A stretch of DNA of 50,397 nt from Deltaproteobacteria bacterium (GTDB lineage Bacteria; Myxococcota_A; Polyangia; Polyangiales; JADJMO01), in the NCBI GenBank assembly GCA_025363655.1, contig JANYDK010000054.1, forward strand, positions 1-50,397. The letters run 5' to 3'. Below, one piece after another: positions 41,065-48,983 of the stretch; position 1 is the stretch's first letter; each line of letters opens with the position of its first letter. The translations under genes were made by a program, and so were the position numbers. The notes beneath the pieces are model-generated. The model had not been told where the DNA came from. It ran no database searches and saw only the letters and a list, made by a program, of their open reading frames with translations.

Positions 41065-43341
41065 TCACCGCCGCTTCGCGTAGTTTCCGCGGCGGCCGCG
41101 ATCTTTGCTCCCGTCGCCGGCGCGCTTGGCTTTGTCGACGGTCCCAGTTCCGCCGTACGCCGCGCTGCCGACGCCCTTCGCATAGACGCCCTTCGGCGCG
41201 CCAATCGCTCCCTCGCCCTCTTTTTCCAGCTCCTTCTCCAGCGTGCGTAGCTCGTCGCGGAGGGCGGCGGCTCGCTCGAAGTCGAGGGCCTCGGCGGCCA
41301 TCAGCATCTGCTCGCGGACGAGCTCGATGCGCTCTCGCCCCTCGACGCCACGGGGATCCTCGCCAGGTCGCAGCTTGGGGATCGCCATGTAGTCGCGCTC
41401 GGCGCTGCCGGCCGCCGACATTTCGAGGATCGGCTTGCTCACCGTCGTCGGGGTGATGCCGTGCTTCTCGTTGTGTGCTGCCTGCAGCTTGCGACGACGC
41501 GTGGTCTCGTCCATCGCCAGCTGCATCGCCGCCGTCACCTTGTCGCCGTACATGATGACCTCGCCGTTGGCGTTGCGTGCGGCGCGGCCGATGGTCTGGA
41601 TGAGCGAGCGCGGCGAGCGGAGGAAGCCCTCCTTGTCGGCGTCGAGAATGGCGACCAGCGAGACCTCCGGCAAGTCGAGCCCTTCGCGGAGGAGGTTGAT
41701 GCCGACGAGGACGTCGAACTCGCCGCGGCGGAGATCGCGGAGGATGTCGATGCGCTCGAGCGTGTCGACGTCGGAGTGGAGATAGCGCACGCGCACGCCG
41801 AGCTCGCGGTAGTACTCGGTGAGATCTTCGGCCATCCGCTTGGTCAGCGTCGTCACCAGGACGCGTTCGTCGCGTTCACAACGGAGCCTGATTTCCGCGA
41901 GCAAATCGTCGACCTGCCCGGAGACCGGACGGACGTTGATCATCGGATCGAGGAGGCCGGTGGGACGGATGAGCTGCTCGACGACCACGCCGCCCGTCTT
42001 CTCGACCTCGTACTCGCCCGGCGTCGCCGAGACGAAGATCGTCTGGCGCATGTACTTCTCGAACTCCTCGAAGCGCAGCGGCCGGTTGTCGAGCGCGCTC
42101 GGAAGGCGGAAGCCGTACTCGACGAGCGTCGTCTTGCGCGCATGATCGCCGCGAAACATCGCCCCTACCTGCGGCACGCTCTGGTGGGACTCGTCCATGA
42201 TGAGGAGGAAATCCTTCGGGAAGTAGTCGATGAGCGTCGGCGGCGGGTCGCCCGTCTTCCGGCCCGAGAGGTGGCGCGAGTAGTTCTCGATGCCCTGACA
42301 GAAGCCGACCTGCTCGAGCATCTCGAGGTCGTACATCGTCCGCTGTTCGAGCCGTTGACGCTCGAGCAGCTTGCCGTTCGCCTCCAGCTCCTGCAGCCGT
42401 TCGCGCAGCTCGACGCGAATCGCCTCCATCGCCCGTCCGCGCTCGTCCTCCGGCGTGACGTAGTGCGAACCGGGGTAGATCGAATACTTGTCACGCACGC
42501 CGAGCACCGTGCCGCGGAGCGGATCGACCTCCTTGATGGCCTCGATCTCGTCGCCGAAGAACTCGATGCGCACCGCGACGTCCTCGGACGACGCCGGATA
42601 GACCTCGACGACGTCGCCGCGGACGCGAAACGTGCCGCGATGGAAGTCGACGTCGTTGCGGTCGTACTGGCACTCGACGAGCGCCCGGAGCAGCTCGTCG
42701 CGCCGACGTTCTTCGCCTTTTTTGAGGTCGATTCGCATCTCGAAATAGGTCTCGGCGGAGCCGATGCCGTAGATGCAGCTGACGGAGGCGACGATGATGA
42801 CGTCTCTTCGCGAGAGGAGCGATCGCGTGGCGCTGTGCCGCATGCGATCGATGGCGTCGTTCTGGATCGAGTCCTTCTCGATGTAGGTGTCGCTGACCGG
42901 GACGTAGGCCTCGGGCTGGTAGTAGTCGAAGTAGCTGACGAAATACTCGACGGCGTTGTCGGGAAAGAGCTCGCGGAGCTCGCTGTAGAGCTGCGCCGCC
43001 AGCGTCTTGTTCGGCGCCATGATCAGCGTCGGGACGTTCTTGCTGGTGATGACGTTGGCGATGGTGAACGTCTTGCCGCTGCCGGTGATCCCGACCAGCA
43101 CCTGCGCCGGGTCCCCGCGCGAGAGCCCCGCTTGCAGTTCGGCGATCGCCCGAGGCTGGTCGCCAGTGGGCACGAAGGGGCTCGAGAGCCGGAACGAGGT
43201 CGGCGTGTCCGTGAAGACGAGCTCGCGATCTCCCCGATCTCCCCGATCCGGGCGATCGGCGCGATCACCGGACTTGGGCTTCGAGGTGGGCTTCGGGGCG
43301 GGCTTGGAAGAGGGGGTGGGGCGAACCTTGGGAGCGGCCAT
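41065..43341 (-). CDS. uvrB: UvrB, excinuclease ABC subunit B
   Basis: ATG 43341 (758 aa); the frame upstream is not conserved. After ~35 Lys/Pro/Asp-rich residues, unusual for UvrB, come [12 protein letters not shown], Walker A GITGSGKT, the beta-hairpin region [29 protein letters not shown], and the helicase motifs [20 protein letters not shown] and [11 protein letters not shown]-terminal UVR (UvrC-binding) helix pair with [20 protein letters not shown] is followed by a Gly/Lys-rich tail. Role: damage verification in nucleotide excision repair with UvrA and UvrC. Confidence 0.97.
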   Translation of the reverse strand: MAAPKVRPTPSSKPAPKPTSKPKSGDRADRPDRGDRGDRELVFTDTPTSFRLSSPFVPTGDQPRAIAELQAGLSRGDPAQVLVGITGSGKTFTIANVITSKNVPTLIMAPNKTLAAQLYSELRELFPDNAVEYFVSYFDYYQPEAYVPVSDTYIEKDSIQNDAIDRMRHSATRSLLSRRDVIIVASVSCIYGIGSAETYFEMRIDLKKGEERRRDELLRALVECQYDRNDVDFHRGTFRVRGDVVEVYPASSEDVAVRIEFFGDEIEAIKEVDPLRGTVLGVRDKYSIYPGSHYVTPEDERGRAMEAIRVELRERLQELEANGKLLERQRLEQRTMYDLEMLEQVGFCQGIENYSRHLSGRKTGDPPPTLIDYFPKDFLLIMDESHQSVPQVGAMFRGDHARKTTLVEYGFRLPSALDNRPLRFEEFEKYMRQTIFVSATPGEYEVEKTGGVVVEQLIRPTGLLDPMINVRPVSGQVDDLLAEIRLRCERDERVLVTTLTKRMAEDLTEYYRELGVRVRYLHSDVDTLERIDILRDLRRGEFDVLVGINLLREGLDLPEVSLVAILDADKEGFLRSPRSLIQTIGRAARNANGEVIMYGDKVTAAMQLAMDETTRRRKLQAAHNEKHGITPTTVSKPILEMSAAGSAERDYMAIPKLRPGEDPRGVEGRERIELVREQMLMAAEALDFERAAALRDELRTLEKELEKEGEGAIGAPKGVYAKGVGSAAYGGTGTVDKAKRAGDGSKDRGRRGNYAKRR

Positions 43342-43461
43342 CGACGGGCCTAGCTTGCCACGGCGCTTCACTGGCCGCGCCGGCCGGGGCGAGAAACCCC
43401 CCGTGCGGCTGTCAGCATTGACGCGCCTTGCCCCTCTCTCGTAGCGTTCGGCCGCATTTCG

Positions 43462-45204
43462 ATGGCAAATCAAGGCCCGGAAAGTCGCAAAGTCGCGGGC
43501 GCCACAGGGCCCACGCGGGGAACCGTCGCCCTCGTCGACGCGCTCGGTGCGGTCGTTCACACCGAGATGCTCTGTGCTCGCGCGCTTTGGGCGCCGAGGC
43601 CGCAGCAACTCCCCGTCGTCGCGCCCGCGTTCGACGAGCCGATGACCTGGCTCGGGCACGACCTCGACGATGCCCGCGCGGCCATCGCGGCCTGCGAAGA
43701 GGCCGCCGGAAAAGGTCTGCGGGTCGCCGCCGTCCTCTCGGCGCGTGCCCTCGCCGAAGCGCGCGCCCACGTTCGTCGCCTGGTCGACGACCGACGCGCC
43801 GTCGTCCTCCACGTCGTCGTCGGACCGCCCGGCCGCTGCGCCACGCCCGCGGACTATGCCGACGTCCATGCGCTCGCGGATCTAGGCGTCGGCGTCCTCG
43901 TCGCCCGTGACGCGCAAGACGCCGCCGATCTCACCATCGTCGCGCATCGCGCCTCCGAAGATGCCGAAGCGCCGATCCTCGTCGTGCACGACGGTTTCCC
44001 TTCGTCCTGGGCGCGCGATCGCGTGTTGCTCCCCGATGCGCCGCTGGTCCGCGCCGCGCTCGAGCCCGCGCCGCCGCTCCTCGCGTCTTCCGAGTCGACC
44101 TCGCTCCCGGGACATCGTCGGGCGGCCGGTCGTATTCCGTTCGCGCTCTCGTCGGCGATGCGTGCCTTCGAGCGCCTCGGTCGTCGTCGCCTCGACGCCA
44201 TCGATGCCTACGAGACGAGCAACGCCGAAATCATCCTCGTGTGCGCCGGCGCCATGGCCGAGACCGCGCGCGCAGTCGTCGATCACGCACGTGGCAGCTC
44301 ACCGGCGCTCGCCATCGGGCTCGTGCAAGTCGTCTCGCTCCGTCCTTTCCCCGGTCCGCAGCTGGTGAAGGCCGTCGGTCGCGCGCGTTCGGTCGCCGTC
44401 ATCGAGCGCATCGACATGCCCCTCGCCCAGAGCGGACCGCTCGCCGTCGCGGTCAAAGCCGCCTTCGCCGACGCCCTCACGTGGACTCCCGGATACCCCG
44501 GAATCGGTCGAATTCCCGTCGTTTTCTCCGGCAGCATCGATCCGACCTTGGACGAAGCGACGCCGAGCGATCTGCTCGCGATCGTCGACAACCTCCTCCT
44601 CGGTGAGCACGGCTCGCGCGTCTTCCACCTCGGTGGCGAGCATCCGCACGGCGGTACGCTGAACTCATCGACGGGTCGTGGCATTCGTACCGCGGGCACC
44701 TTGGTCGTGCGCGCGCGGGTCGGCGCTCTCGGCATCTCCAAGCTCGCCACCGCGCTCGCAGATGCCTACGGCCGCAACGTGCGCGCGACGCCTCTCGCCG
44801 ACGGCGAGAGCTTCGACATCGTCCTCTCACCCGATCCGATCCACGCGCACCACACCTCCGACGTCGTCGACGTGCTCGCGCTCGCGAGTCCGCCGCTGGC
44901 GGGCGATCTCGAAGCGCTTCGCGATGGTGGGGCCGTGGTCCTCGCGCGCGGCGCCACCGATTTGGACGCCGCCGCCAAGGCCGGTCTCCGCGCACGCAAC
45001 GCCAAGCAGGTGGCGGTGAAGGACGATCCCTTCGCGCTCCTCGGCGGAATCCTTCGCGTCGCGCCGCCGGCTGGGCACGATCGCGCCCAACTCCTCGCCG
45101 ACGTCGAACGTTCGCTGCAGCCGCTCGTCGCGGGCGACGCCGAGCTCCGCGCTGCGCTCGTCCTCGTCTCCGAGTCGCTCGACGCGGCCACGTCGCCTGC
45201 GTGA
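43462..45204 (+). CDS. Shortened pyruvate:ferredoxin oxidoreductase-like protein
   Basis: ATG 43462, 580 aa. It follows the order of NifJ-type PFOR domains I-III. A first domain ends with [20 protein letters not shown] and [12 protein letters not shown], matching the PFOR D-x-x-A...D-G-F-R/P-[ST]-S block. Domain II has [20 protein letters not shown] and [21 protein letters not shown] gamma-like domain has [20 protein letters not shown]. The ferredoxin (two 4Fe-4S) and TPP-binding (domain VI) parts are absent, and no partner subunit is adjacent. It may therefore be non-catalytic, or need subunits elsewhere. Divergent from uvrB, with 120 bp between. Confidence 0.8.
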   Translation: MANQGPESRKVAGATGPTRGTVALVDALGAVVHTEMLCARALWAPRPQQLPVVAPAFDEPMTWLGHDLDDARAAIAACEEAAGKGLRVAAVLSARALAEARAHVRRLVDDRRAVVLHVVVGPPGRCATPADYADVHALADLGVGVLVARDAQDAADLTIVAHRASEDAEAPILVVHDGFPSSWARDRVLLPDAPLVRAALEPAPPLLASSESTSLPGHRRAAGRIPFALSSAMRAFERLGRRRLDAIDAYETSNAEIILVCAGAMAETARAVVDHARGSSPALAIGLVQVVSLRPFPGPQLVKAVGRARSVAVIERIDMPLAQSGPLAVAVKAAFADALTWTPGYPGIGRIPVVFSGSIDPTLDEATPSDLLAIVDNLLLGEHGSRVFHLGGEHPHGGTLNSSTGRGIRTAGTLVVRARVGALGISKLATALADAYGRNVRATPLADGESFDIVLSPDPIHAHHTSDVVDVLALASPPLAGDLEALRDGGAVVLARGATDLDAAAKAGLRARNAKQVAVKDDPFALLGGILRVAPPAGHDRAQLLADVERSLQPLVAGDAELRAALVLVSESLDAATSPA

Positions 45205-45234
45205 AGGCGTCGAGCGTGAAGGCGTGAAGGCCTC

Positions 45235-46047
45235 ATGGAGCGCGCGGTCGTGATCGCCGAGCTCGTCGATGCGAGCTTCGCCTACGCCGCCCGCCCCGTG
45301 CTTTCTCACGTCGATTTGACGATCGATCGCGGCGACGTCGTCGTCGTCTTCGGTCCCAACGGCGCCGGCAAGACATCGCTCCTCCGCGGGCTCGCCGGCA
45401 CGCTCGCGGCCGAAACCGGTTCGGTGCTCCTCGCCGGTGAGGACGTGACGAAGCTCGAACGCGTCGAGATCGCTCGCCGCGTCGCCGTCGTCCCCCAAGA
45501 AGTGCCGGCGGCGCCGGGATTCAGCGTCCGCGAGGTCGTGATGATGGGACGCGCCCCACACCAAGACGGCTGGCTCCGCGTCTCTGCGCGCGACGAACGA
45601 ATCGTCGACGAGATGCTCGTCCGTTGCGGCGTCGAGGGGCTCGCCGGACGCACCTTCGACGCGCTCTCCGGCGGGGAGCGCAAGCGCGTCCTCTTCGCCC
45701 AAGCCTTCGCGCAAGAGCCGCGGCTCCTCCTGCTCGACGAACCGAGCGCCTTCCTCGATCTCCGCCACGCGCTCGAGCTCTTCGAGTTGCTGCGGGCCGA
45801 AGCTGCACGTGGTCTCGCGGTGGTGGCGACCGCGCACGATCTGCTCCTCGGCGCTCGCTACGCCACCCGTGCGGTCTTGCTCGACGAAGGGCGCGTGCGT
45901 GCGCTCGGAGCGGTCGACGACGTGCTCACCGAGCGACATCTGCGTGACGTCTTCGGGACTGCGATGACGACACTGTCCGATGCCGATGGGAACGGTGCGC
46001 TCCTTCCGACCGCCTTGCTCCGTCGGACTCGCGGCGAGCCTCGATGA
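45235..46047 (+). CDS. ABC transporter ATP-binding protein (FecE/BtuD-like)
   Basis: ATG 45235 is preceded by GAAGG repeats. 270 aa: Walker A GPNGAGKTS (~residues 40-48), Q-loop VPQEVPAAPG, signature LSGGERKRV (C-loop LSGGE), Walker B LLLLDEPSAFLDLRH and the switch His in TAHD. The VV-Q-x-x-P and short MGRAPH pattern is typical of iron-siderophore, heme or cobalamin importers. No permease or binding protein is next to it, so it is an orphan here. It lies 30 bp after the PFOR-like gene and may share its transcript. Confidence 0.93.
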   Translation: MERAVVIAELVDASFAYAARPVLSHVDLTIDRGDVVVVFGPNGAGKTSLLRGLAGTLAAETGSVLLAGEDVTKLERVEIARRVAVVPQEVPAAPGFSVREVVMMGRAPHQDGWLRVSARDERIVDEMLVRCGVEGLAGRTFDALSGGERKRVLFAQAFAQEPRLLLLDEPSAFLDLRHALELFELLRAEAARGLAVVATAHDLLLGARYATRAVLLDEGRVRALGAVDDVLTERHLRDVFGTAMTTLSDADGNGALLPTALLRRTRGEPR

Positions 46048-46070
46048 ATCGATGATATGCTCGACCCTCG

Positions 46071-46463
46071 ATGGGCCAGAATCGCCTGTTCTTTCCGCAG
46101 ACCCTCCTCGACACGTGGATCTCCGACGATCGCGTGGAGCTCGTCGGTGACGAGCTGACGCTGCGCGCAGAGGGGCGTCGCTATCGCATCATCGAAGCGG
46201 TCCACGTCCTCCGTGAAGTCGCGGGCGCAGGCGATGCCGCCAAGCTCGTCGGCAAGGTGAAGACGAAAGCGCAGCTCGCCGGGGTCTCTGCCGAGATCCT
46301 CGAGTCGTCGATGATCGTCGGCGACGACGCCTACGACGTCGCCCCCGGCTTCATCGGAGAGCCCGTGGGGGCCTTCGCCGAGCGCGCACCGAACGCGAGC
46401 CTGGTGCCGAACGCGCAGAACGACGAAGAGATGCTCGCGCAGTTCCTGATGAAGAGCCTCTGA
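46071..46463 (+). CDS. Conserved-looking hypothetical protein (130 aa)
   Basis: ATG 46071, 23 bp after the ABC ATPase. The product starts MGQNRLFFPQTLLDTWISDD followed by ELTLRAEGRRYRIIEAVHVL and later ESSMIVGDDAYDVAPGFIGE. That looks like a PilZ-like or small strand-helix cytosolic domain, but I cannot name it. No signal, membrane helix or Cys. Clear coding bias. Convergent with the ATP-grasp gene, 11 bp apart. Confidence 0.8.
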   Translation: MGQNRLFFPQTLLDTWISDDRVELVGDELTLRAEGRRYRIIEAVHVLREVAGAGDAAKLVGKVKTKAQLAGVSAEILESSMIVGDDAYDVAPGFIGEPVGAFAERAPNASLVPNAQNDEEMLAQFLMKSL

Positions 46464-46474
46464 TAGGGCCAGTT

Positions 46475-47707
46475 TCAGGCCACTTCGACGCCGCGCACAC
46501 GCAGCCGGGCTGCGCCGAGGAGCCACCCGACGTCATCGACGACCGGCGCGACGCGACTGGCGTCGAGACGCACGAGTGTGTCGGGCAAGAGGTGGACGAT
46601 GCGCGCGAGCCGCACCACCAAGTCGACGAGCGTTTGCAGCCTCGGCGTCCCCTCGCCGGGCAGCGCGCCACGACCCTCGAAGCGATCGAGCGCCGCGGCG
46701 GCTTCGTCGGCGGTCTCGGGCAAAGGACAGACGAGCGGCCGGGCGAGCTTGCTTCCGATCGGGTCGTCGAGCCCGATTTGCAGGACGGCGGGACCATCTC
46801 CCTCACGCTCGATGCGGAGGCGCAGGAGCGGCATCGTCGCGACGTGCCTTGCGACGACCACGCCGAGCATGCGCGCGCCGTTCTTGCTGCGGCGAGCCTC
46901 GCGCGTGACGCCACGGAAGGCCTCGCGGACTTCACCCGGCGTGCGTAGCTCGATCGCAGCGAGCGCCGGGGTCTCCACCGCCGAGACGTCGGGGCTCGCC
47001 ACGTAGAGGTCGATCGGATAGCGAACTGCACGTGCATGGGCTGCTGCCCGTGCGGCATCCTCGGCCAGTCGCCACGGCGGAAACGTCACGCCGAAGGCCT
47101 CGAGCAGACGTCGCGACGACGGCTCGCTCAAGGTGCGACTCGGACCGAATGCGATCGCGCGCGCGCGCTCTTCCGCGCCCGGGGGGAGATCGACGTGCGC
47201 GACGGCTCCTTGCGGCCGCACGGCTCCTCGCGCGCGGGCCTCGCGCAGCGCAGCTTCCGCTTCCGGAGCTTCTCCGAGATCGACCGGCGTGTGCGCGCGC
47301 GTCACCATCCACAAACGTCCGTCGGTTTCCTCGCGGAGGAGCGTCGGAGCCGTCCGTGCCCCCTTGTCGCCTAAAAATGGCGCGATCGCGCGCTGCGCAC
47401 GGAGCGAGACGCCCTCGGCGAGCGCGATCACGTCCCCGATCTCGCGAATGGCCTCGACGCGCAGCGCGTGGGCGATGGTCCCCGACGCCGAGACGCGGAG
47501 CGGCCTGCCACCCTCGCCGATCCCGACGACGAGGCCGAGGCGCGCACCCGCAGCGGTGATGGTGGCGGCAAGCGCGGCGTGACCGACGTCCTCGACATCG
47601 CCGATGTCGAGCAAGAGACGCAAGGGACGCAGCGGTCGATCGATGGCCTTGGCCCCCGGGCGCGCGGTCACCTTCTCCTTCACGTCTTTCGCCCGCGTCG
47701 CGCTCAC
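46475..47707 (-). CDS. Degenerate ADP-forming acyl-CoA synthetase-like ATP-grasp protein
   Basis: The GTG start (47707) overlaps the deacetylase stop (GTGA). 410 aa. An N-terminal alpha/beta domain (RLLLDIGDVEDVGHAALAAT) is followed by an ATP-grasp half resembling the beta part of ADP-forming acetyl-CoA synthetases and Pat proteins. Its features are LSEPSSRRLLEAFGVTFPPW, AIELRTPGEVREAFRGV and the closing RLQTLVDLVVRLARIVHLLP. The phosphohistidine loop and Lys-rich nucleotide residues of active enzymes are not apparent, so activity is doubtful. Co-translated with an HDAC-type deacetylase, hinting at acyl-group metabolism or protein acylation control. Confidence 0.72.
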   Translation of the reverse strand: MSATRAKDVKEKVTARPGAKAIDRPLRPLRLLLDIGDVEDVGHAALAATITAAGARLGLVVGIGEGGRPLRVSASGTIAHALRVEAIREIGDVIALAEGVSLRAQRAIAPFLGDKGARTAPTLLREETDGRLWMVTRAHTPVDLGEAPEAEAALREARARGAVRPQGAVAHVDLPPGAEERARAIAFGPSRTLSEPSSRRLLEAFGVTFPPWRLAEDAARAAAHARAVRYPIDLYVASPDVSAVETPALAAIELRTPGEVREAFRGVTREARRSKNGARMLGVVVARHVATMPLLRLRIEREGDGPAVLQIGLDDPIGSKLARPLVCPLPETADEAAAALDRFEGRGALPGEGTPRLQTLVDLVVRLARIVHLLPDTLVRLDASRVAPVVDDVGWLLGAARLRVRGVEVA

Positions 47708-48720
47708 CGTGGCTCCGACCGTGCGAGCACCGCGCGCTCGATCTCGGCCTGGTGGCGCGGATCGAGCTTGCGGCCCTCGTCCTTGATTTCTCGGCTCTCC
47801 ACCAACGCGCGCGCCGACGCCTCGAGGCAGGTCGCGAGGCCTTCGAGATCGTAGCCGCCCTCGAGAATGAGACCGACCGGACTCCGCGTGCGCTCGGCGG
47901 CGCCGACGATGCTGCTCACCATGTCGGCGAACCCGTTCGGCGTGACGTGCATCGACGCCAGTGGATCACGCTCGAACGCGTCGAAGCCGCCCGAGACGAG
48001 CACCACGTCGGCGGCGAACTCGGCGAGGGCAGGGGTGACCACGCGTCGCATGGCCTCGTGATAGACGTCGTCATCGGCGCCCTGCGAGAGCGGCACGTTG
48101 ACGGTGGTGCCCAAGCCTTCCCCTTCGCCTCGATCGTCGACCGCGCCCGTGCCCGGATAGAACGGCCACTGGTGCAGCGAGACGTAGAGCGTGTTCGGAT
48201 CGGAGTAGTAGATGGCCTGCGTGCCGTTGCCGTGGTGGACGTCGATGTCGACGATCGCCACCTTCTTCGCGCCACCTTCACGCGCTCCCTCGGCGGCGAG
48301 AGCGGCGTTGTTGAGGAGGCAAAAACCCATCGCCCGATCGGGCTCGGCGTGATGCCCCGGTGGTCGCACCAGCGCCACGCCACGGGTCGCTGCACGCGTC
48401 GCGAGCGCCCGCCCGAGCGCAGCCGAGCCACCAGCCGCGCGCAGGGCAGCCTCGACGCTTCGCGGCGCGACGTAGGTGTCGGGATCGATCATTCCGCGCA
48501 CGCCTCGCAGCTTCTCCAGCTTGTCGAGGTAGCTCGCGGTGTGGACCCGCTCGAGGATCGCGCGCTCGGCGTCGGCGGGCGGCAGCGTCCTCGTCGTCAC
48601 GCCGGAACGCACGACGCCTGCGCGAGCTGCGACGAGCCGTGCCGGCCTCTCGGGATGATTCGACGTCGAGGCGTGCTCCTCGAAGAGCGCGTCGTCGACC
48701 AACAAGACCTCACCAGCCAT
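47704..48720 (-). CDS. Histone-deacetylase-family (AcuC/HdaH-like) hydrolase
   Basis: ATG 48720 (338 aa); an in-frame extension upstream is unlike the family. The set of HDAC motifs is complete: HPERPARL, RPPGHHAEPDRAMGFCLLNN (the H-H active pair), VDIDVHHGNGTQ (zinc Asp/His), SGGFDAFERDPL (second zinc Asp) and LEGGYD (catalytic Tyr). It should be an active zinc deacetylase acting on acetyl-lysine, acetylpolyamines or related amides in the cytosol. It is the first gene of a two-gene unit with the ATP-grasp protein. Confidence 0.94.
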   Translation of the reverse strand: MAGEVLLVDDALFEEHASTSNHPERPARLVAARAGVVRSGVTTRTLPPADAERAILERVHTASYLDKLEKLRGVRGMIDPDTYVAPRSVEAALRAAGGSAALGRALATRAATRGVALVRPPGHHAEPDRAMGFCLLNNAALAAEGAREGGAKKVAIVDIDVHHGNGTQAIYYSDPNTLYVSLHQWPFYPGTGAVDDRGEGEGLGTTVNVPLSQGADDDVYHEAMRRVVTPALAEFAADVVLVSGGFDAFERDPLASMHVTPNGFADMVSSIVGAAERTRSPVGLILEGGYDLEGLATCLEASARALVESREIKDEGRKLDPRHQAEIERAVLARSEPR

Positions 48721-48983
48721 CTTCGCCACGATCGCGTGTCCCCATCCGCGTGTCACGGACCTCGTTTCCGACGGGGAAAACGGCCCTCTCGGGGCCGGAA
48801 AATGCACGCCACGAGGTCTCGATTCCACGTCTTGCCCAGTTCTTCCGCGTTCTGGTAGCGTCGACGTCACGCGACGCGGAACGTTTCGCGGCAGCTTTCG
48901 GGGGGATTCGACGGCTCGCGGCCGACGACGTGCCCTTCTGTCGAATCGGACACCGCGAGGAAGCACATCGGACGAGGATCGTC

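Noticed and set aside
41461-43353. 630-codon open frame on the plus strand
   Set aside because: Antisense to uvrB, which is certain from its helicase motifs.
45199-45230. Three GCGTGAAGG copies before the ABC ATPase as a regulatory array
   Set aside because: They overlap a stop codon and a plausible ribosome site; too short and too close to common GC-rich words to claim regulation.
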